From Albibacillus kandeliae (GTDB lineage: Bacteria; Pseudomonadota; Alphaproteobacteria; Rhodobacterales; Rhodobacteraceae): 64,000 bases of DNA. Within the stretch, counting starts at the first letter, position 1, and each line of letters starts with the position of its first letter. The notes under the pieces are model-generated. The model had not been told where the DNA came from, ran no database searches, and was given only the letters and a program-made list of their open reading frames with translations. The position numbers were made by a program, and so were the translations under genes. The DNA is taken from assembly GCF_003116585.1 (NCBI RefSeq), contig NZ_QEHM01000004.1:248001-312000 (forward strand), in the 5' to 3' direction. Shown piece after piece: positions 50,953 through 60,172 of the stretch.

Positions 50953-52592
50953 AGGTCGGCTGCGGCGAAGACGCGGCCGCCCTGCACGGTGCCCCAGACG
51001 GGGATGTCCTTCAGCGCTTCGGGCTCCACCTCGGTCGGGTCCTGTTCCAGCACCGCGAAGTCGGCGCGCTTGCCGGTCTCGATGGAGCCGACCTCGCCGT
51101 CCATGTGCAGGGTATAGGCCGCGCCAAGGGTCACGGCCCACAGCGCCTCGGCAACGGTGATACGCTCTTCCTCGCCCTGCACCCGGCCCGAGGCGGTGCG
51201 CCGGGTCACGGCGCCCCATGCGGTGAACAGCGGCCCCAGCGGGGTCACCGGCGCATCGGAGTGGATCGCCATCGGGACCCCGGTGTCGAGCGCGGTGCGG
51301 CAGGCGTTCATGCGGGTGGCGCGGTCGGGCCCGACCGTCAGCTTGTAGTGCTCGTCGCCCCAGTAGAAGTGGTGGTTGGCGAAGAGGTTCACGCACATGC
51401 CAAGTTCCTTCATGCGGCGGAACTGGGCGGCGTCGGCCAGTTGGCAGTGCTGCAGCGTGAAGCGGTGATCGCGGCGCGGATGCTTGAGCAGCGCGGGCCC
51501 GAGGGTGTCGATGGCCAGTTCCGTCGCCTGGTCGCCGTTGGTGTGGGTATGAACCTGCACCCCGGCCTCGAGCGCGAGGTGGTAGATCTCCGAAAGCTGC
51601 TCGGGCGCGACGTACCACAGCCCGTTCTCGGCGCCGTTGTGATAGCCGGGCCAGCGCAGCCGCGCCGAAAAGCCCTGGATCGAGCCATCAGCCACCACCT
51701 TGATGCGGCCAAGGCTCAGGCGTTCGGTGGACATGCCCTTGAGCCGGACCACCTCGGCGACGAGGTCCTTGGGAGCGAGACCGAGGAAGAAGCGCAGCGG
51801 GACGACGCAGGCCGGGTAGGTCTTTTCCCCGGTGACGCGCAGCATCATCGAGACACTGTCATCGGTCAGCCGCGCGGCGAGGTCGGTGATCGTGGTGACG
51901 CCGGTGCGCACGCAGAGCTTGCCGAAGTCGCGCAGGCCCTGTTCGTCGCAGTCAGTCAGCGCGCGTTCATAGCCGACATGGGGCCCGACCGGTGTCATCA
52001 CCTCGGGGCCCTTGAGCTCGCCGGTGGGATAGCCATCGGGGCCAAGCGGGATGCCGGGGTGGTTCAGCCCGGTCTTCATCAACCCGGCCAGTTCCAGCGC
52101 CTTGGTGTTCACGTTCAGGATATGGCCCGAGGCATGCATGATGCCGATCGGCCGGGTCGAGGACACCGAGTCGAGCTGCTGCCGGGTGACGCGGACGTTG
52201 TTCAGGTAGATCGGGTCCAGCTGCCAGCCGGGCAGCGGCGCCTCCGGGTCGGTGATCTGCGCCTCGGCCTCCTTCAGGCGCTCCAGCACCGCCTCGATGG
52301 TCTTGACGCCGGACCAGACCTTGCCGTCGGGGTCCATGCGGTCGAAGTAGCCGAGGTAGACGTTGCGCCAGAGGGTGCCTTCCATCGTATGCGCGTGCCC
52401 TTCGACCATGCCGGGCATCAGGATCTTGTCCTTGAAGCGGTCATCCAGCGTGTAATCGCCCCAGGTTTCCAGCTCTTCCAGCGTGCCAGCGCCCAGGATT
52501 CGGCCATCGCGCACGGCAACATGGGTCGCAACCGGCCGCGAGGGGTTCATGGTGATGATTTTCTGGGCGGAATAGATCGTCGTGGCCGGCAT
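50949..52592 (-). CDS. YtcJ-like amidohydrolase
   Basis: The 547-residue protein is an amidohydrolase-superfamily metalloenzyme of the Amidohydro_3 (YtcJ) type. MPGMVEGHAHTMEG supplies the HxH metal motif near residue 70; VQVHTHTNGDQATELAIDTL and FTLQHCQL give further His ligands, and AIHSDAPVTPLGPLFTAWGA the Asp. Substrate unknown; amide or N-formyl compounds are typical. Start at 52592 (MPATTIYSAQKII). It is divergent from LysR and a peptide-type importer, so all probably serve one catabolic route. Confidence 0.9.
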   Translation of the reverse strand: MPATTIYSAQKIITMNPSRPVATHVAVRDGRILGAGTLEELETWGDYTLDDRFKDKILMPGMVEGHAHTMEGTLWRNVYLGYFDRMDPDGKVWSGVKTIEAVLERLKEAEAQITDPEAPLPGWQLDPIYLNNVRVTRQQLDSVSSTRPIGIMHASGHILNVNTKALELAGLMKTGLNHPGIPLGPDGYPTGELKGPEVMTPVGPHVGYERALTDCDEQGLRDFGKLCVRTGVTTITDLAARLTDDSVSMMLRVTGEKTYPACVVPLRFFLGLAPKDLVAEVVRLKGMSTERLSLGRIKVVADGSIQGFSARLRWPGYHNGAENGLWYVAPEQLSEIYHLALEAGVQVHTHTNGDQATELAIDTLGPALLKHPRRDHRFTLQHCQLADAAQFRRMKELGMCVNLFANHHFYWGDEHYKLTVGPDRATRMNACRTALDTGVPMAIHSDAPVTPLGPLFTAWGAVTRRTASGRVQGEEERITVAEALWAVTLGAAYTLHMDGEVGSIETGKRADFAVLEQDPTEVEPEALKDIPVWGTVQGGRVFAAADL

Positions 52593-52670
52593 ATCGGGCA
52601 CCCCTTTCTTGCGACTTCGTACAAAAGCGTAGGAGGCTTTATTTCTTTGGGAAAATAGATTTATCTGCCT

Positions 52671-52693
52671 ATTAACCCCGGTTTTTTGTGGGA
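52671..52693 (+). promoter_or_regulatory. Element shared with the importer promoter, copy 1
   Basis: ATTAA (52671-52675) then 5 bases then GTTTTTTGTGGGA (52681-52693), directly in front of the LysR start. The same arrangement recurs upstream of the substrate-binding-protein gene at 53668-53689 with one base changed in the second block. It may be the LysR binding site. Confidence 0.4.
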
Positions 52694-52700
52694 ATTGCTC

Positions 52701-53672
52701 ATGTCGATGAATTTCACGCTGAAGCAGTTGCGCTATGTCGAGGCGGCTGGCCGCCTTGGTTCCATCGCCAAGGCCGCCGAGGAACTGGCCATTTCCCAGT
52801 CCTCGGTGACCGCCGCGATCGACGCGCTGGAACATGCATTGGAATACGATATCTTCGTGCGCACCCCCGCGCGCGGGATCAAGGCGACCCCTTCCGGACA
52901 GGAGGCGCTGCGCCTGATCCGGGGCTTCATCCACCAGTCGCGCCACTTCGGGGCGGAACTGCAATCGCTGGGTCAGGACGCCACCGGCCTCGTGCGGATC
53001 GCCTGCTACGGCACGGCGGCCCCGGCGTTTCTGCCGCCGATCCTCAAGAGTGTGACCGAGCGTTTCCCGAACATCTCGATGCAGGTGCTGGAGGGCGACA
53101 TGGCCGGGATCATCGAATTTCTCGACCAGGGGCGCGCCGATCTGGTCTTTACCTATCAGGTCAGCCTGAACGCCGGTCATGACTTCGAGACGCTGTTCCA
53201 CGCGCCGCCCTATGCGCTGATCTCGACCGATGATCCGCTGTCGAGGGAACCGGCGGTGACCTATGCCGACCTAGCCGAACGACCGATGGTCATGCTCGAC
53301 CTGCCGGGCACCAAGGAATACTTCCTTGGCCTGTTCGAGAGCCGCGGACTGACCGCCAATGTCTCGCATTCCACCCGCTCGGCCGAGATCGCCCGGGCGC
53401 TGGTGGCGGGGGGCTTCGGCTTTACCATGCTGAACATCCTGCCGCCGGATTACCGCCGGAACGACACGCGGTTCCGCGCCATGCCGATCCGGGATGAGAC
53501 CCAAACGCAGGTATTCGGAATCGCGACACTGGCCAACACGCGGCAGCCGAAAACCGTGCGGTCTTTCATCGAAAGCTGCCTCGAACTGCGGGACGCCGGA
53601 GCGTTCGACGATCTGATCGTCGGGCTCGACCGCGCCAAATCCACTAGAAAAAGTGGTAATAGAGCCCATTAA
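52701..53672 (+). CDS. LysR family regulator of the amidohydrolase/importer locus
   Basis: The 323-residue regulator begins MSMNFTLKQLRYVEAAGRLG, with the helix-turn-helix AKAAEELAISQSSVTAAIDA and a LysR co-inducer domain (ATGLVRIACYGTAAPAFLPP onward). It lies between the divergent amidohydrolase (108-base gap) and the ABC importer it precedes (76-base gap), and similar sequence elements stand before it and before the importer. It most likely controls both units. Met at 52707 is a possible alternative start. Confidence 0.9.
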   Translation: MSMNFTLKQLRYVEAAGRLGSIAKAAEELAISQSSVTAAIDALEHALEYDIFVRTPARGIKATPSGQEALRLIRGFIHQSRHFGAELQSLGQDATGLVRIACYGTAAPAFLPPILKSVTERFPNISMQVLEGDMAGIIEFLDQGRADLVFTYQVSLNAGHDFETLFHAPPYALISTDDPLSREPAVTYADLAERPMVMLDLPGTKEYFLGLFESRGLTANVSHSTRSAEIARALVAGGFGFTMLNILPPDYRRNDTRFRAMPIRDETQTQVFGIATLANTRQPKTVRSFIESCLELRDAGAFDDLIVGLDRAKSTRKSGNRAH

Positions 53673-53689
53673 ATCTGTTTTTTGCGGGA
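53668..53689 (+). promoter_or_regulatory. Element shared with the LysR promoter, copy 2
   Basis: ATTAA (53668-53672), 4 bases, then GTTTTTTGCGGGA (53677-53689), 60 bases before the importer start. It matches copy 1 at 17 of 18 bases outside the spacer. A possible -10 (TAGGCT) lies just downstream. Confidence 0.4.
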
Positions 53690-53748
53690 TAACTTGCTGG
53701 TCTAGGCTTGCTTCAAAAAACCCCAACAAACCAACAGAGGAGTGTCAC

Positions 53749-55317
53749 GTGACACATATGTTCAAACGTCTTCTTGCCGCAACGGCAACCGTCGCGCTGG
53801 TGGCGACGGGCGCCGCCGCGGAGGAGCCGACCAAGGGCGGCACGCTGGTCGTCGCCGTCGGGTCCAACATCCGCACCATGAACTCCGCCGTGCAGTCGGG
53901 CATCGCCACCGGCTTCCCGGGCGCGCAGATCTTCGCCTCGCCGCTGCGCTACGACGAGGACTGGACGCCGCAGCCCTACCTCGCCGAAAGCTGGGAGACC
54001 AGTGCCGACGGCCTGCACGTGACGCTGCACCTGGTCCACAACGCCAAGTTCCATGACGGCGTGCCGATCACCTCCAAGGACGTCGCCTTTTCGGTGAAGA
54101 TGATCAAGGAGAACCACCCCTTCAAGGCGATGTTCGCGCCGGTCGAGTCGGTGGACACGCCCGACGACTATACCGCCGTGCTGAACCTCAGCCAGCCGCA
54201 CCCGGCGCTGATGCTAGCGATGTCGGGACAGCTGATGTCGATCATCCCCGAGCACATCTACGGCGACGGGCAGGACATCAAGACCCACCCGCGCAACATC
54301 GAGAACGTGGTGGGTTCGGGCCCCTTCAAGCTGACCGAGTTCAAGAACGGCGAGTATTTCGTGCTGGAGAAGTTCGATGACTTCTTCATCGACGGCCGTC
54401 CCTACCTCGACAAGATCGTCGCGCGCATCATCACCGATCCGGCAGCCCGCGCGATCGCCTACGAGAACGGCGAGGTCCAGATGGGCTCGTTCGAGACCAT
54501 CCCGCGCATCGTCAACCGGCTTAAGAAGGTCGATGGGCTGACCGTGACCGACAAGGGCTTTGGCGCCATCGGCCCGATCGACTGGCTGGCCATCAACACC
54601 GCCAAGGGCCCGCTGCAGGACGTGAAGGTGCGCAAGGCCATCGCCTATGCGGTGGACAAGCAGTTCATCCTCAAGGCGCTGATGCTGGGCACCGCGACCG
54701 ACGCGCACACCGGCATCCACCCCGACAGCCCGTTCTACGAGCCGGATGTCGAAACCTATGACCTCGACCTCGACAAGGCCAATGCTCTGCTCGACGAAGC
54801 GGGCTTTCCGATGCAGGGCGACAAACGCTTCGACCTGACCATCGACTACGGCTGGGCCGAGGCCAAGCCGCAGGTGGAATACGTCAAGGCCGCGCTCAAG
54901 AAGGTGGGTATCGAGGTCACCGTGCGCGCCAGCGCCGACTTCCCGACATGGGCCAAGCGCATGGGCGAAGGCGACTTCGACCTGAGCTGGGACGCCGTCT
55001 ACAACTGGGGCGACCCGGTGATCGGCGTGCACCGGACCTACCTCAGCTCGAACATCGGCAAGGGCGTCTGGTCGAACACCCAGAACTACTCGAACGCGCG
55101 TGTGGACGAGCTGCTGGAGATGGCTGGCAAGGAAACCGACCCGGAGAAGCGCAAGGCGCTCTACTCGGAGTTCCAGAAGATCGTCGCCGACGAAGTGCCG
55201 ATCTACTTCATCAACGCCCTGCCCTATCACCTCGTCTACTCGAACAAGGTCGGCAACCCGCCGATGGGCATCTGGTCGACCTCGTCGCCGATGGACATGA
55301 CCTACCTCAAGGAATGA
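53749..55317 (+). CDS. ABC transporter substrate-binding protein, peptide/nickel/opine family
   Basis: The 522-residue periplasmic protein (SBP_bac_5 family) has a signal peptide (FKRLLAATATVALVATGAAA). Family blocks include YLAESWETSADGLHVTLHLV, FHDGVPITSKDVAFSVKMIK and VVGSGPFKLTEFKNGEYFVL. I used the GTG at 53749 since GAGGAG stands 6 bases before it; the ATG three codons later is too far from any ribosome site. It opens a five-gene operon with two permeases and two ATPases. The ligand could be a peptide, opine or amidohydrolase substrate. Confidence 0.92.
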   Translation: MTHMFKRLLAATATVALVATGAAAEEPTKGGTLVVAVGSNIRTMNSAVQSGIATGFPGAQIFASPLRYDEDWTPQPYLAESWETSADGLHVTLHLVHNAKFHDGVPITSKDVAFSVKMIKENHPFKAMFAPVESVDTPDDYTAVLNLSQPHPALMLAMSGQLMSIIPEHIYGDGQDIKTHPRNIENVVGSGPFKLTEFKNGEYFVLEKFDDFFIDGRPYLDKIVARIITDPAARAIAYENGEVQMGSFETIPRIVNRLKKVDGLTVTDKGFGAIGPIDWLAINTAKGPLQDVKVRKAIAYAVDKQFILKALMLGTATDAHTGIHPDSPFYEPDVETYDLDLDKANALLDEAGFPMQGDKRFDLTIDYGWAEAKPQVEYVKAALKKVGIEVTVRASADFPTWAKRMGEGDFDLSWDAVYNWGDPVIGVHRTYLSSNIGKGVWSNTQNYSNARVDELLEMAGKETDPEKRKALYSEFQKIVADEVPIYFINALPYHLVYSNKVGNPPMGIWSTSSPMDMTYLKE

Positions 55318-55333
55318 TCCCGGTCTGACCTTC

Positions 55334-55358
55334 CTCCGCGGCGGTCCCCGCCGCGGAG
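55334..55358 (+). terminator. Intercistronic hairpin after the binding-protein gene
   Basis: CTCCGCGGCGG (55334-55344) and its perfect complement (55348-55358) enclose a 3-base loop, 17 bases past the stop. Partial termination or mRNA protection here would give more binding protein than permease, as in other ABC operons. Confidence 0.6.
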
Positions 55359-55392
55359 TCTCCTTCCCCGCCAGCCCCGTCAGGACCTGCCC

Positions 55393-56370
55393 TTGCCCGC
55401 CGCTCGCGTCACCCTTATCCGCATCTTCTATGCGCTGGCCCTGCTGCTGGCCGTGCTGGTGCTCAACTTCTCTCTCATGCACCTCGCACCCGGCGATGTG
55501 GCCGACACCATCTCGCAATCGATGGGCGGCGCCGATGCCGAAGTGCTGGAGAGGATCCGCATCGACTATGGCCTCGACCAGCCCTTCCTCGTGCAGCTGG
55601 GCCGCTACATCGGCAACGTGCTGCATTTCGATCTGGGCTATTCCTTCTTCTACAACCAGAGCGTCACTTCGCTGATCCTCGAACGGCTGCCCGCGACGCT
55701 GCTGCTGGTGGTCAGCGCACAGGTGCTGGCGCTGGTCGTCGGCGTGGTGCTTGGCGTCGTCTCGGCCCGCAGGCCGAACGGGATGCTCAGCCACTTCGTG
55801 ACCTTCCTCGCCCTGTTCGGTTATTCCGCGCCGGTGTTCTGGACCGGCATCCTGCTGCTGATCGCATTTTCGCTGAAGATCCCGCTGTTCCCGGTGGCCG
55901 GGATGCAGGACATCACCGTGACCGGCGGTTTCTTCGCCCATGCCTGGGACATCCTGCGCCACCTCGTGCTGCCGATGATCACGCTGGCCTCGATCTTCCT
56001 CGCCCTCTACTCGCGCCTTGCGCGGGCCACCATGATGGAGGTGCTGGGGTCGGATTACGTGCGCACGGCCAAGGCCAAGGGCCTGAGCCAGCGCGACGTG
56101 GTCTACAAGCACGCGCTGAAGAACGCGCTGTCGCCGGTGATCACGCTGGCCGGTCTTCAGTTCTCGGCCGTGGTGTCGGGCGCGGTGCTGGTCGAGACGG
56201 TGTTCAGCTGGCCGGGTCTCGGCACGCTGGCCTTCCAGTCCATCATCGCCCGCGATACGCCGACGATCCTCGGCATCCTGTTCTTTTCGGCCCTCGTGGT
56301 GATCGTCGGCAACCTGCTGACCGATTTCGCCCTGCGGCTGGTCGATCCTCGCCTCGGAGGCCGCCGATGA
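55393..56370 (+). CDS. Peptide-type ABC permease (DppB-like)
   Basis: A 325-residue membrane protein with six helices. It has the N-terminal DppB/OppB block (SLMHLAPGDVADTISQSMGG), and the permease EAA motif (YVRTAKAKGLSQRDVVYKHA, then LKNALSPVITLAGLQF). The start is a TTG at 55393 with AGGACC upstream; no ATG or GTG fits. It overlaps the next permease by 4 bases. Confidence 0.92.
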   Translation: MPAARVTLIRIFYALALLLAVLVLNFSLMHLAPGDVADTISQSMGGADAEVLERIRIDYGLDQPFLVQLGRYIGNVLHFDLGYSFFYNQSVTSLILERLPATLLLVVSAQVLALVVGVVLGVVSARRPNGMLSHFVTFLALFGYSAPVFWTGILLLIAFSLKIPLFPVAGMQDITVTGGFFAHAWDILRHLVLPMITLASIFLALYSRLARATMMEVLGSDYVRTAKAKGLSQRDVVYKHALKNALSPVITLAGLQFSAVVSGAVLVETVFSWPGLGTLAFQSIIARDTPTILGILFFSALVVIVGNLLTDFALRLVDPRLGGRR

Positions 56371-57251
56371 GCGATACGCCCGTGATCCCCGAAGAGCCGA
56401 TCCAGAAGGCACGGCATCCCTTCGTCGAAGCCTGGGAGATGTTCCGGCGCAACCATGCCGCCGTGGTGGCGCTGGCGGTGCTGGTGCTGATCATCCTCGG
56501 CGCCATCTTCGGCCCCATCCTCTATGCCACCGACCCGTTCGAGATGGTCTGGGCACCCTTCTCGCCTCCGGGAGTCGACGGCTACCTGCTGGGCACCGAC
56601 TACCTTGGCCGCGACATGATGGCGATGGTTCTGAACGGTGCGCGCGTGTCGCTGCTGATCGGCCTTGCCGCCGCTGTGGTCTCGGTGGTGATCGGCGTGA
56701 CCGTCGGGGCGCTGGCCGGGTTCTATCGCGGCCTTGTCGAGGAAGTGCTGATGCGCATCACCGAGTTCTTCCAGGTGCTGCCCACGCTGCTGTTCTCGAT
56801 GGTCATCGTCGCCCTGTTCGGGGCCTCGCTGCCGATGATCACCTTCGCCATCGGCGTGGTCAGCTGGACCGCCGTGGCCCGCATCACAAGGTCCGAGTTC
56901 CTGCGCATCCGCGAGCTGGAGTACGTCACCGCCTCGCGCGCCTCGGGCGTGAAGAACCTCAGGCTGATGTTCAAGGTGATCCTGCCCAACGCGCTGCCGC
57001 CGATCATCGTGCAGTCGGCGCTGATGGTCGGCTCGGCCATCCTGTTCGAGGCGGGGCTGAGCTTTCTCGGCCTTACCGATCCCAACATCGTAAGCTGGGG
57101 CCAGATCATCGGCTCGAACCGGCAGTACATCCTCGACGCCAGTTTCACCGTGACCATTCCCGGGCTCGCCATCTTTGTCACCGTTCTGGCGATCAGCCTC
57201 GTCGGCGACGGGCTGAACGACGCCCTGAACCCCAAGCTGAGGCAGCGCTGA
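56367..57251 (+). CDS. Peptide-type ABC permease (DppC-like)
   Basis: The 294-residue permease has the OppC N-terminal helix ([20 protein letters not shown]), the [20 protein letters not shown] block of DppC proteins and the EAA loop ([20 protein letters not shown]). It pairs with the preceding DppB-like protein to form the channel. Start and stop overlap both neighbours, showing a single transcript. Confidence 0.93.
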   Translation: MSDTPVIPEEPIQKARHPFVEAWEMFRRNHAAVVALAVLVLIILGAIFGPILYATDPFEMVWAPFSPPGVDGYLLGTDYLGRDMMAMVLNGARVSLLIGLAAAVVSVVIGVTVGALAGFYRGLVEEVLMRITEFFQVLPTLLFSMVIVALFGASLPMITFAIGVVSWTAVARITRSEFLRIRELEYVTASRASGVKNLRLMFKVILPNALPPIIVQSALMVGSAILFEAGLSFLGLTDPNIVSWGQIIGSNRQYILDASFTVTIPGLAIFVTVLAISLVGDGLNDALNPKLRQR

Positions 57252-58240
57252 TGACCGAACCCCTTCTCAAGGTCGAGAACCTGCGCATCGAGCTCAAGCT
57301 GCGCGACGGGGTGGCCCCGGTGATCGACGACCTGTCGTTCGAGCTGATGCCGGGCGAGAGCCTCTCCTTCGTGGGCGAGTCGGGCTGCGGCAAGTCGATG
57401 ACCGCGCTTGCCATCATGGGCCTGCTGCCCGAGGGGATCGGGCGCATCGCCTCGGGCAAGCTGATCTTCGACGGCGAGGATCTGACCACGGCGAGCGAGG
57501 CGCGGCTGCGCCAGATCCGGGGCAACGAGATCTCGATGATCTTCCAGGAGCCGATGACCTCGCTGAACCCGGTGATCACCGTGGGCGAGCAGATCGCCGA
57601 GGTGCTGCGCACGCACCAAGGTCTGTCGCGCAAGGCGGCCTGGGATCAGGCGGCGGAGCTGCTTGACGCGGTGCGCATCCCGAACCCGCGCTCGCGCGTG
57701 TCGGACTACCCGTTCCAGATGTCGGGCGGGCAGAGGCAGCGGGTGATGATCGCCATCGCGCTGGCCTGCAAGCCCAAGATCCTGATCGCCGACGAGCCGA
57801 CCACCGCGCTGGACGTGACGGTGCAGGCCCAGATCTTTGACCTGCTGCGCGACCTGCGCGCCCAGACCGGCACCTCGATCATCATGATCACCCACGACAT
57901 GGGCGCGGTGGCGGAAATGGCCGAGCGGATGATCGTGATGTATGCGGGCCGCAAGGCCGAGATCGGGCCGGTCGACCAGATCATCGACCATGCGCGCCAT
58001 CCCTACACACAGGGCCTGATCTCCTGCGTGCCGCACATCATGAGCGACCTGACCGAGACCCGCGAGGAGCTGACCGAGGTGCCGGGCATCGTGCCCAGCC
58101 TGCGCGAATTCGGGCGGGACCAGTGCCTGTTCGCCTCGCGCTGCAAGTACCGCTCGGGCGAGTGCCTGCAACACCGCCCGCCCGCCAAGGGCTTTGGCAA
58201 CGGGCAGATATCCGACTGCTGGCACGCGGAGGCGCTGTGA
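57251..58240 (+). CDS. Peptide-type ABC importer ATPase (DppD-like)
   Basis: The 329-residue ATPase has Walker [17 protein letters not shown]-loop [10 protein letters not shown], signature [16 protein letters not shown] and Walker [14 protein letters not shown]. The C-terminal oligopeptide-family extension holds Cys residues ([20 protein letters not shown]) that bind an iron-sulfur cluster in some DppD proteins. It overlaps the genes on both sides by one base (TGATG). Confidence 0.94.
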   Translation: MTEPLLKVENLRIELKLRDGVAPVIDDLSFELMPGESLSFVGESGCGKSMTALAIMGLLPEGIGRIASGKLIFDGEDLTTASEARLRQIRGNEISMIFQEPMTSLNPVITVGEQIAEVLRTHQGLSRKAAWDQAAELLDAVRIPNPRSRVSDYPFQMSGGQRQRVMIAIALACKPKILIADEPTTALDVTVQAQIFDLLRDLRAQTGTSIIMITHDMGAVAEMAERMIVMYAGRKAEIGPVDQIIDHARHPYTQGLISCVPHIMSDLTETREELTEVPGIVPSLREFGRDQCLFASRCKYRSGECLQHRPPAKGFGNGQISDCWHAEAL

Positions 58241-59259
58241 TGAGCGAGACCGAGAACAAGCCGCTGCTGGACGTTGAGAACCTGACCGTCCGCTTCGAGG
58301 TGAGCCGGGGAGGCAGCTGGGGCAAACGCTCGTACCTCTATGCCGTCGATGACGTCTCGTTCACCGTCAAGCGCGGCGAGACGCTGGCCGTGGTGGGCGA
58401 GAGCGGCTCGGGCAAGACCACCACCGCGCTGGCCGTGGCCCGGCTGGTGCCGGCCTACGAGGGCGCGGTGAAGGTCGGCGGAACCGACATCCTCGGGCTG
58501 GAGGGCGAGGCGCTGCGCAAGGCGCGCCAGCGGGTGCAGTTCATCTTTCAGGACCCCTATTCGAGCCTGAACCCGCGCCAGCGGGCCGAGGCCATCGTGC
58601 GCGAGCCGCTGGACAGCCTGAGCACCAAGAGCGAGGCCGAGAAGCAGGAGATCGTCGACCGCCTGTTCGCCGCCGTGGGCCTGCGCAAGGAACAGCAGCG
58701 CCTGTTCCCGCACCAGTTCTCGGGCGGTCAGCGCCAGCGCATCGGCATCGCGCGGGCGCTGGCGACGCAGCCCGAGCTGATCATCTGCGACGAGCCGGTC
58801 TCGGCGTTGGACGTGGCGGTGCAGGCGCAGATCCTGAACCTGCTGCGCCGCCTGCAGGCCGAATTCGGGCTGACCTACCTGTTCATCAGCCACGACCTCG
58901 GCGTGGTGCAGCACATGTGTGACAGCATCGCGGTCATGTATATGGGCAAGGTGGTGGAGCATGCCGACCGGCTGAGCCTGTTCAACAACCCGCTGCATCC
59001 CTACACCGCCGCGCTGCTCTCGGCCGTGCCCTCGGTCGACAGGGCCCGTCGGGAGGCGACCCGGCGCATCCTGATCCCCGGCGATCCGCCCGATCCGGTG
59101 AACATGCCCAAGGGTTGCCGCTTTGCCTCACGCTGTCCGGTGGCCGAAGCCCGCTGCCGCGAGAGCGCGCCGGACCTGCGCGACGTGGGCGGCGGGCACC
59201 GCGTGGCCTGTCATCTCGTGGACGAGCGGGCCGTGTCGCCGCTGGCGGCGCTGACCTGA
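58240..59259 (+). CDS. Peptide-type ABC importer ATPase (DppF-like)
   Basis: The 339-residue second ATPase has Walker A GESGSGKTTTALAVA, Q-loop FQDPYSSLNPRQ, signature QFSGGQRQRIGIARAL and Walker B LIICDEPVSALDV. The oligo_HPY C-terminal segment (GCRFASRCPVAEARCRESAP) again has the Cys pattern. The gene starts one base inside the preceding stop; an earlier in-frame opening at 58123 is not used. It is the last gene of the importer. Confidence 0.94.
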   Translation: MSETENKPLLDVENLTVRFEVSRGGSWGKRSYLYAVDDVSFTVKRGETLAVVGESGSGKTTTALAVARLVPAYEGAVKVGGTDILGLEGEALRKARQRVQFIFQDPYSSLNPRQRAEAIVREPLDSLSTKSEAEKQEIVDRLFAAVGLRKEQQRLFPHQFSGGQRQRIGIARALATQPELIICDEPVSALDVAVQAQILNLLRRLQAEFGLTYLFISHDLGVVQHMCDSIAVMYMGKVVEHADRLSLFNNPLHPYTAALLSAVPSVDRARREATRRILIPGDPPDPVNMPKGCRFASRCPVAEARCRESAPDLRDVGGGHRVACHLVDERAVSPLAALT

Positions 59260-59263
59260 GCGC

Positions 59264-59291
59264 CTGCGGTCCCGGAAAGGCGGGGCCGCAG
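59264..59291. terminator. Hairpin between the importer and the tonB gene
   Basis: CTGCGGTCCCG (59264-59274) pairs with CGGGGCCGCAG (59281-59291), with one G-T pair and a 6-base loop. It sits between convergent genes, 5 bases from each stop, and can serve both. No T-tract. Confidence 0.6.
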
Positions 59292-59296
59292 CGGGG

Positions 59297-60172
59297 TTAC
59301 ATGAAGTCCATCGACAGGTTGAACTTGTAGCTGGCGCCGGTCAGCTCCTTGGGCGCGCGCGGCATCCGGCCCGCACGCGACACTGCAGCCAGCGCCGCCT
59401 GATCCAGCCCGGCATCGCCCGAGGACTTGCGGACCCTGACGCCGACGACCTGCCCGTCGGGCGAGACCGAGACCTGCAGCAGGACCACGCCCTTGGGCGC
59501 ACCGCGCGGCGCACGTTTGGCGCGCTCGATCCGGGTCCGGATCTGGCTGCCCCAGACCACCTGCAGCCGATCCGACTTGCCGCTGCCATCGGTCTTGACC
59601 TTGCCTGCGGAGCTGTTCCCGGCCTGCGTGCTGCCGCCGGTCCCGGCGGATCGCTGGGCTTCGCGGCCCTGCACTTCCTTCTGGGCCTTCTCGGCGATCT
59701 CGGCCTGTTTCGGCTCGGGCTCGGGTTCGGGGCGCATCGGCGGCCGGACCTTGGGCACCGGCACCGGTTCGGGCTCGGGTTCGGCCACCGGTTCGGGCTC
59801 GGGTTCCGGCTCGGGCACGGTCAGGTCGATCTCGGGGAGCGGCGTCGTTGCCTCGGGCGCGCTCGGCAGGGCGATGGCCGCGCTCTGCGACGGGGCGAGG
59901 TCGGGCAGCCGCGCGGCCAGCTTGGGTGCACGGTCCACCGGGGTCGGCTCGGGCGTGTCCGGCGGCGTCTCGACCTCGGTCACCTCGGGCGGGCGTTCCC
60001 AGCGGGCGACCATGGTCTCGATCTGGCTGGAGGACGCCATCACCGTCACCATCGCCTCGCCGCCCTGCCCGCCGGATTCAGAGCCTTCGTCGCCCTCGAA
60101 GCGCATGGCAAAGACGAGGTGGGCACCGACGGCCAGCGCCACGAAGACGAGGAGTTCCGCGATACGCTTCAT
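59297..60172 (-). CDS. tonB: TonB family energy transducer
   Basis: The 291-residue protein has one N-terminal membrane helix (IAELLVFVALAVGAHLVFAM), a long Pro/Glu-rich periplasmic spacer (about 60-190, with many PEPEPEP runs) and a TonB C-terminal domain (about 205-291; GVVLLQVSVSPDGQVVGVRV, AALAAVSRAGRMPRAPKEL). It passes proton-motive energy to outer-membrane receptors. It is the last gene of exbB-exbD-exbD-tonB and overlaps the preceding exbD by 4 bases. Confidence 0.92.
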   Translation of the reverse strand: MKRIAELLVFVALAVGAHLVFAMRFEGDEGSESGGQGGEAMVTVMASSSQIETMVARWERPPEVTEVETPPDTPEPTPVDRAPKLAARLPDLAPSQSAAIALPSAPEATTPLPEIDLTVPEPEPEPEPVAEPEPEPVPVPKVRPPMRPEPEPEPKQAEIAEKAQKEVQGREAQRSAGTGGSTQAGNSSAGKVKTDGSGKSDRLQVVWGSQIRTRIERAKRAPRGAPKGVVLLQVSVSPDGQVVGVRVRKSSGDAGLDQAALAAVSRAGRMPRAPKELTGASYKFNLSMDFM

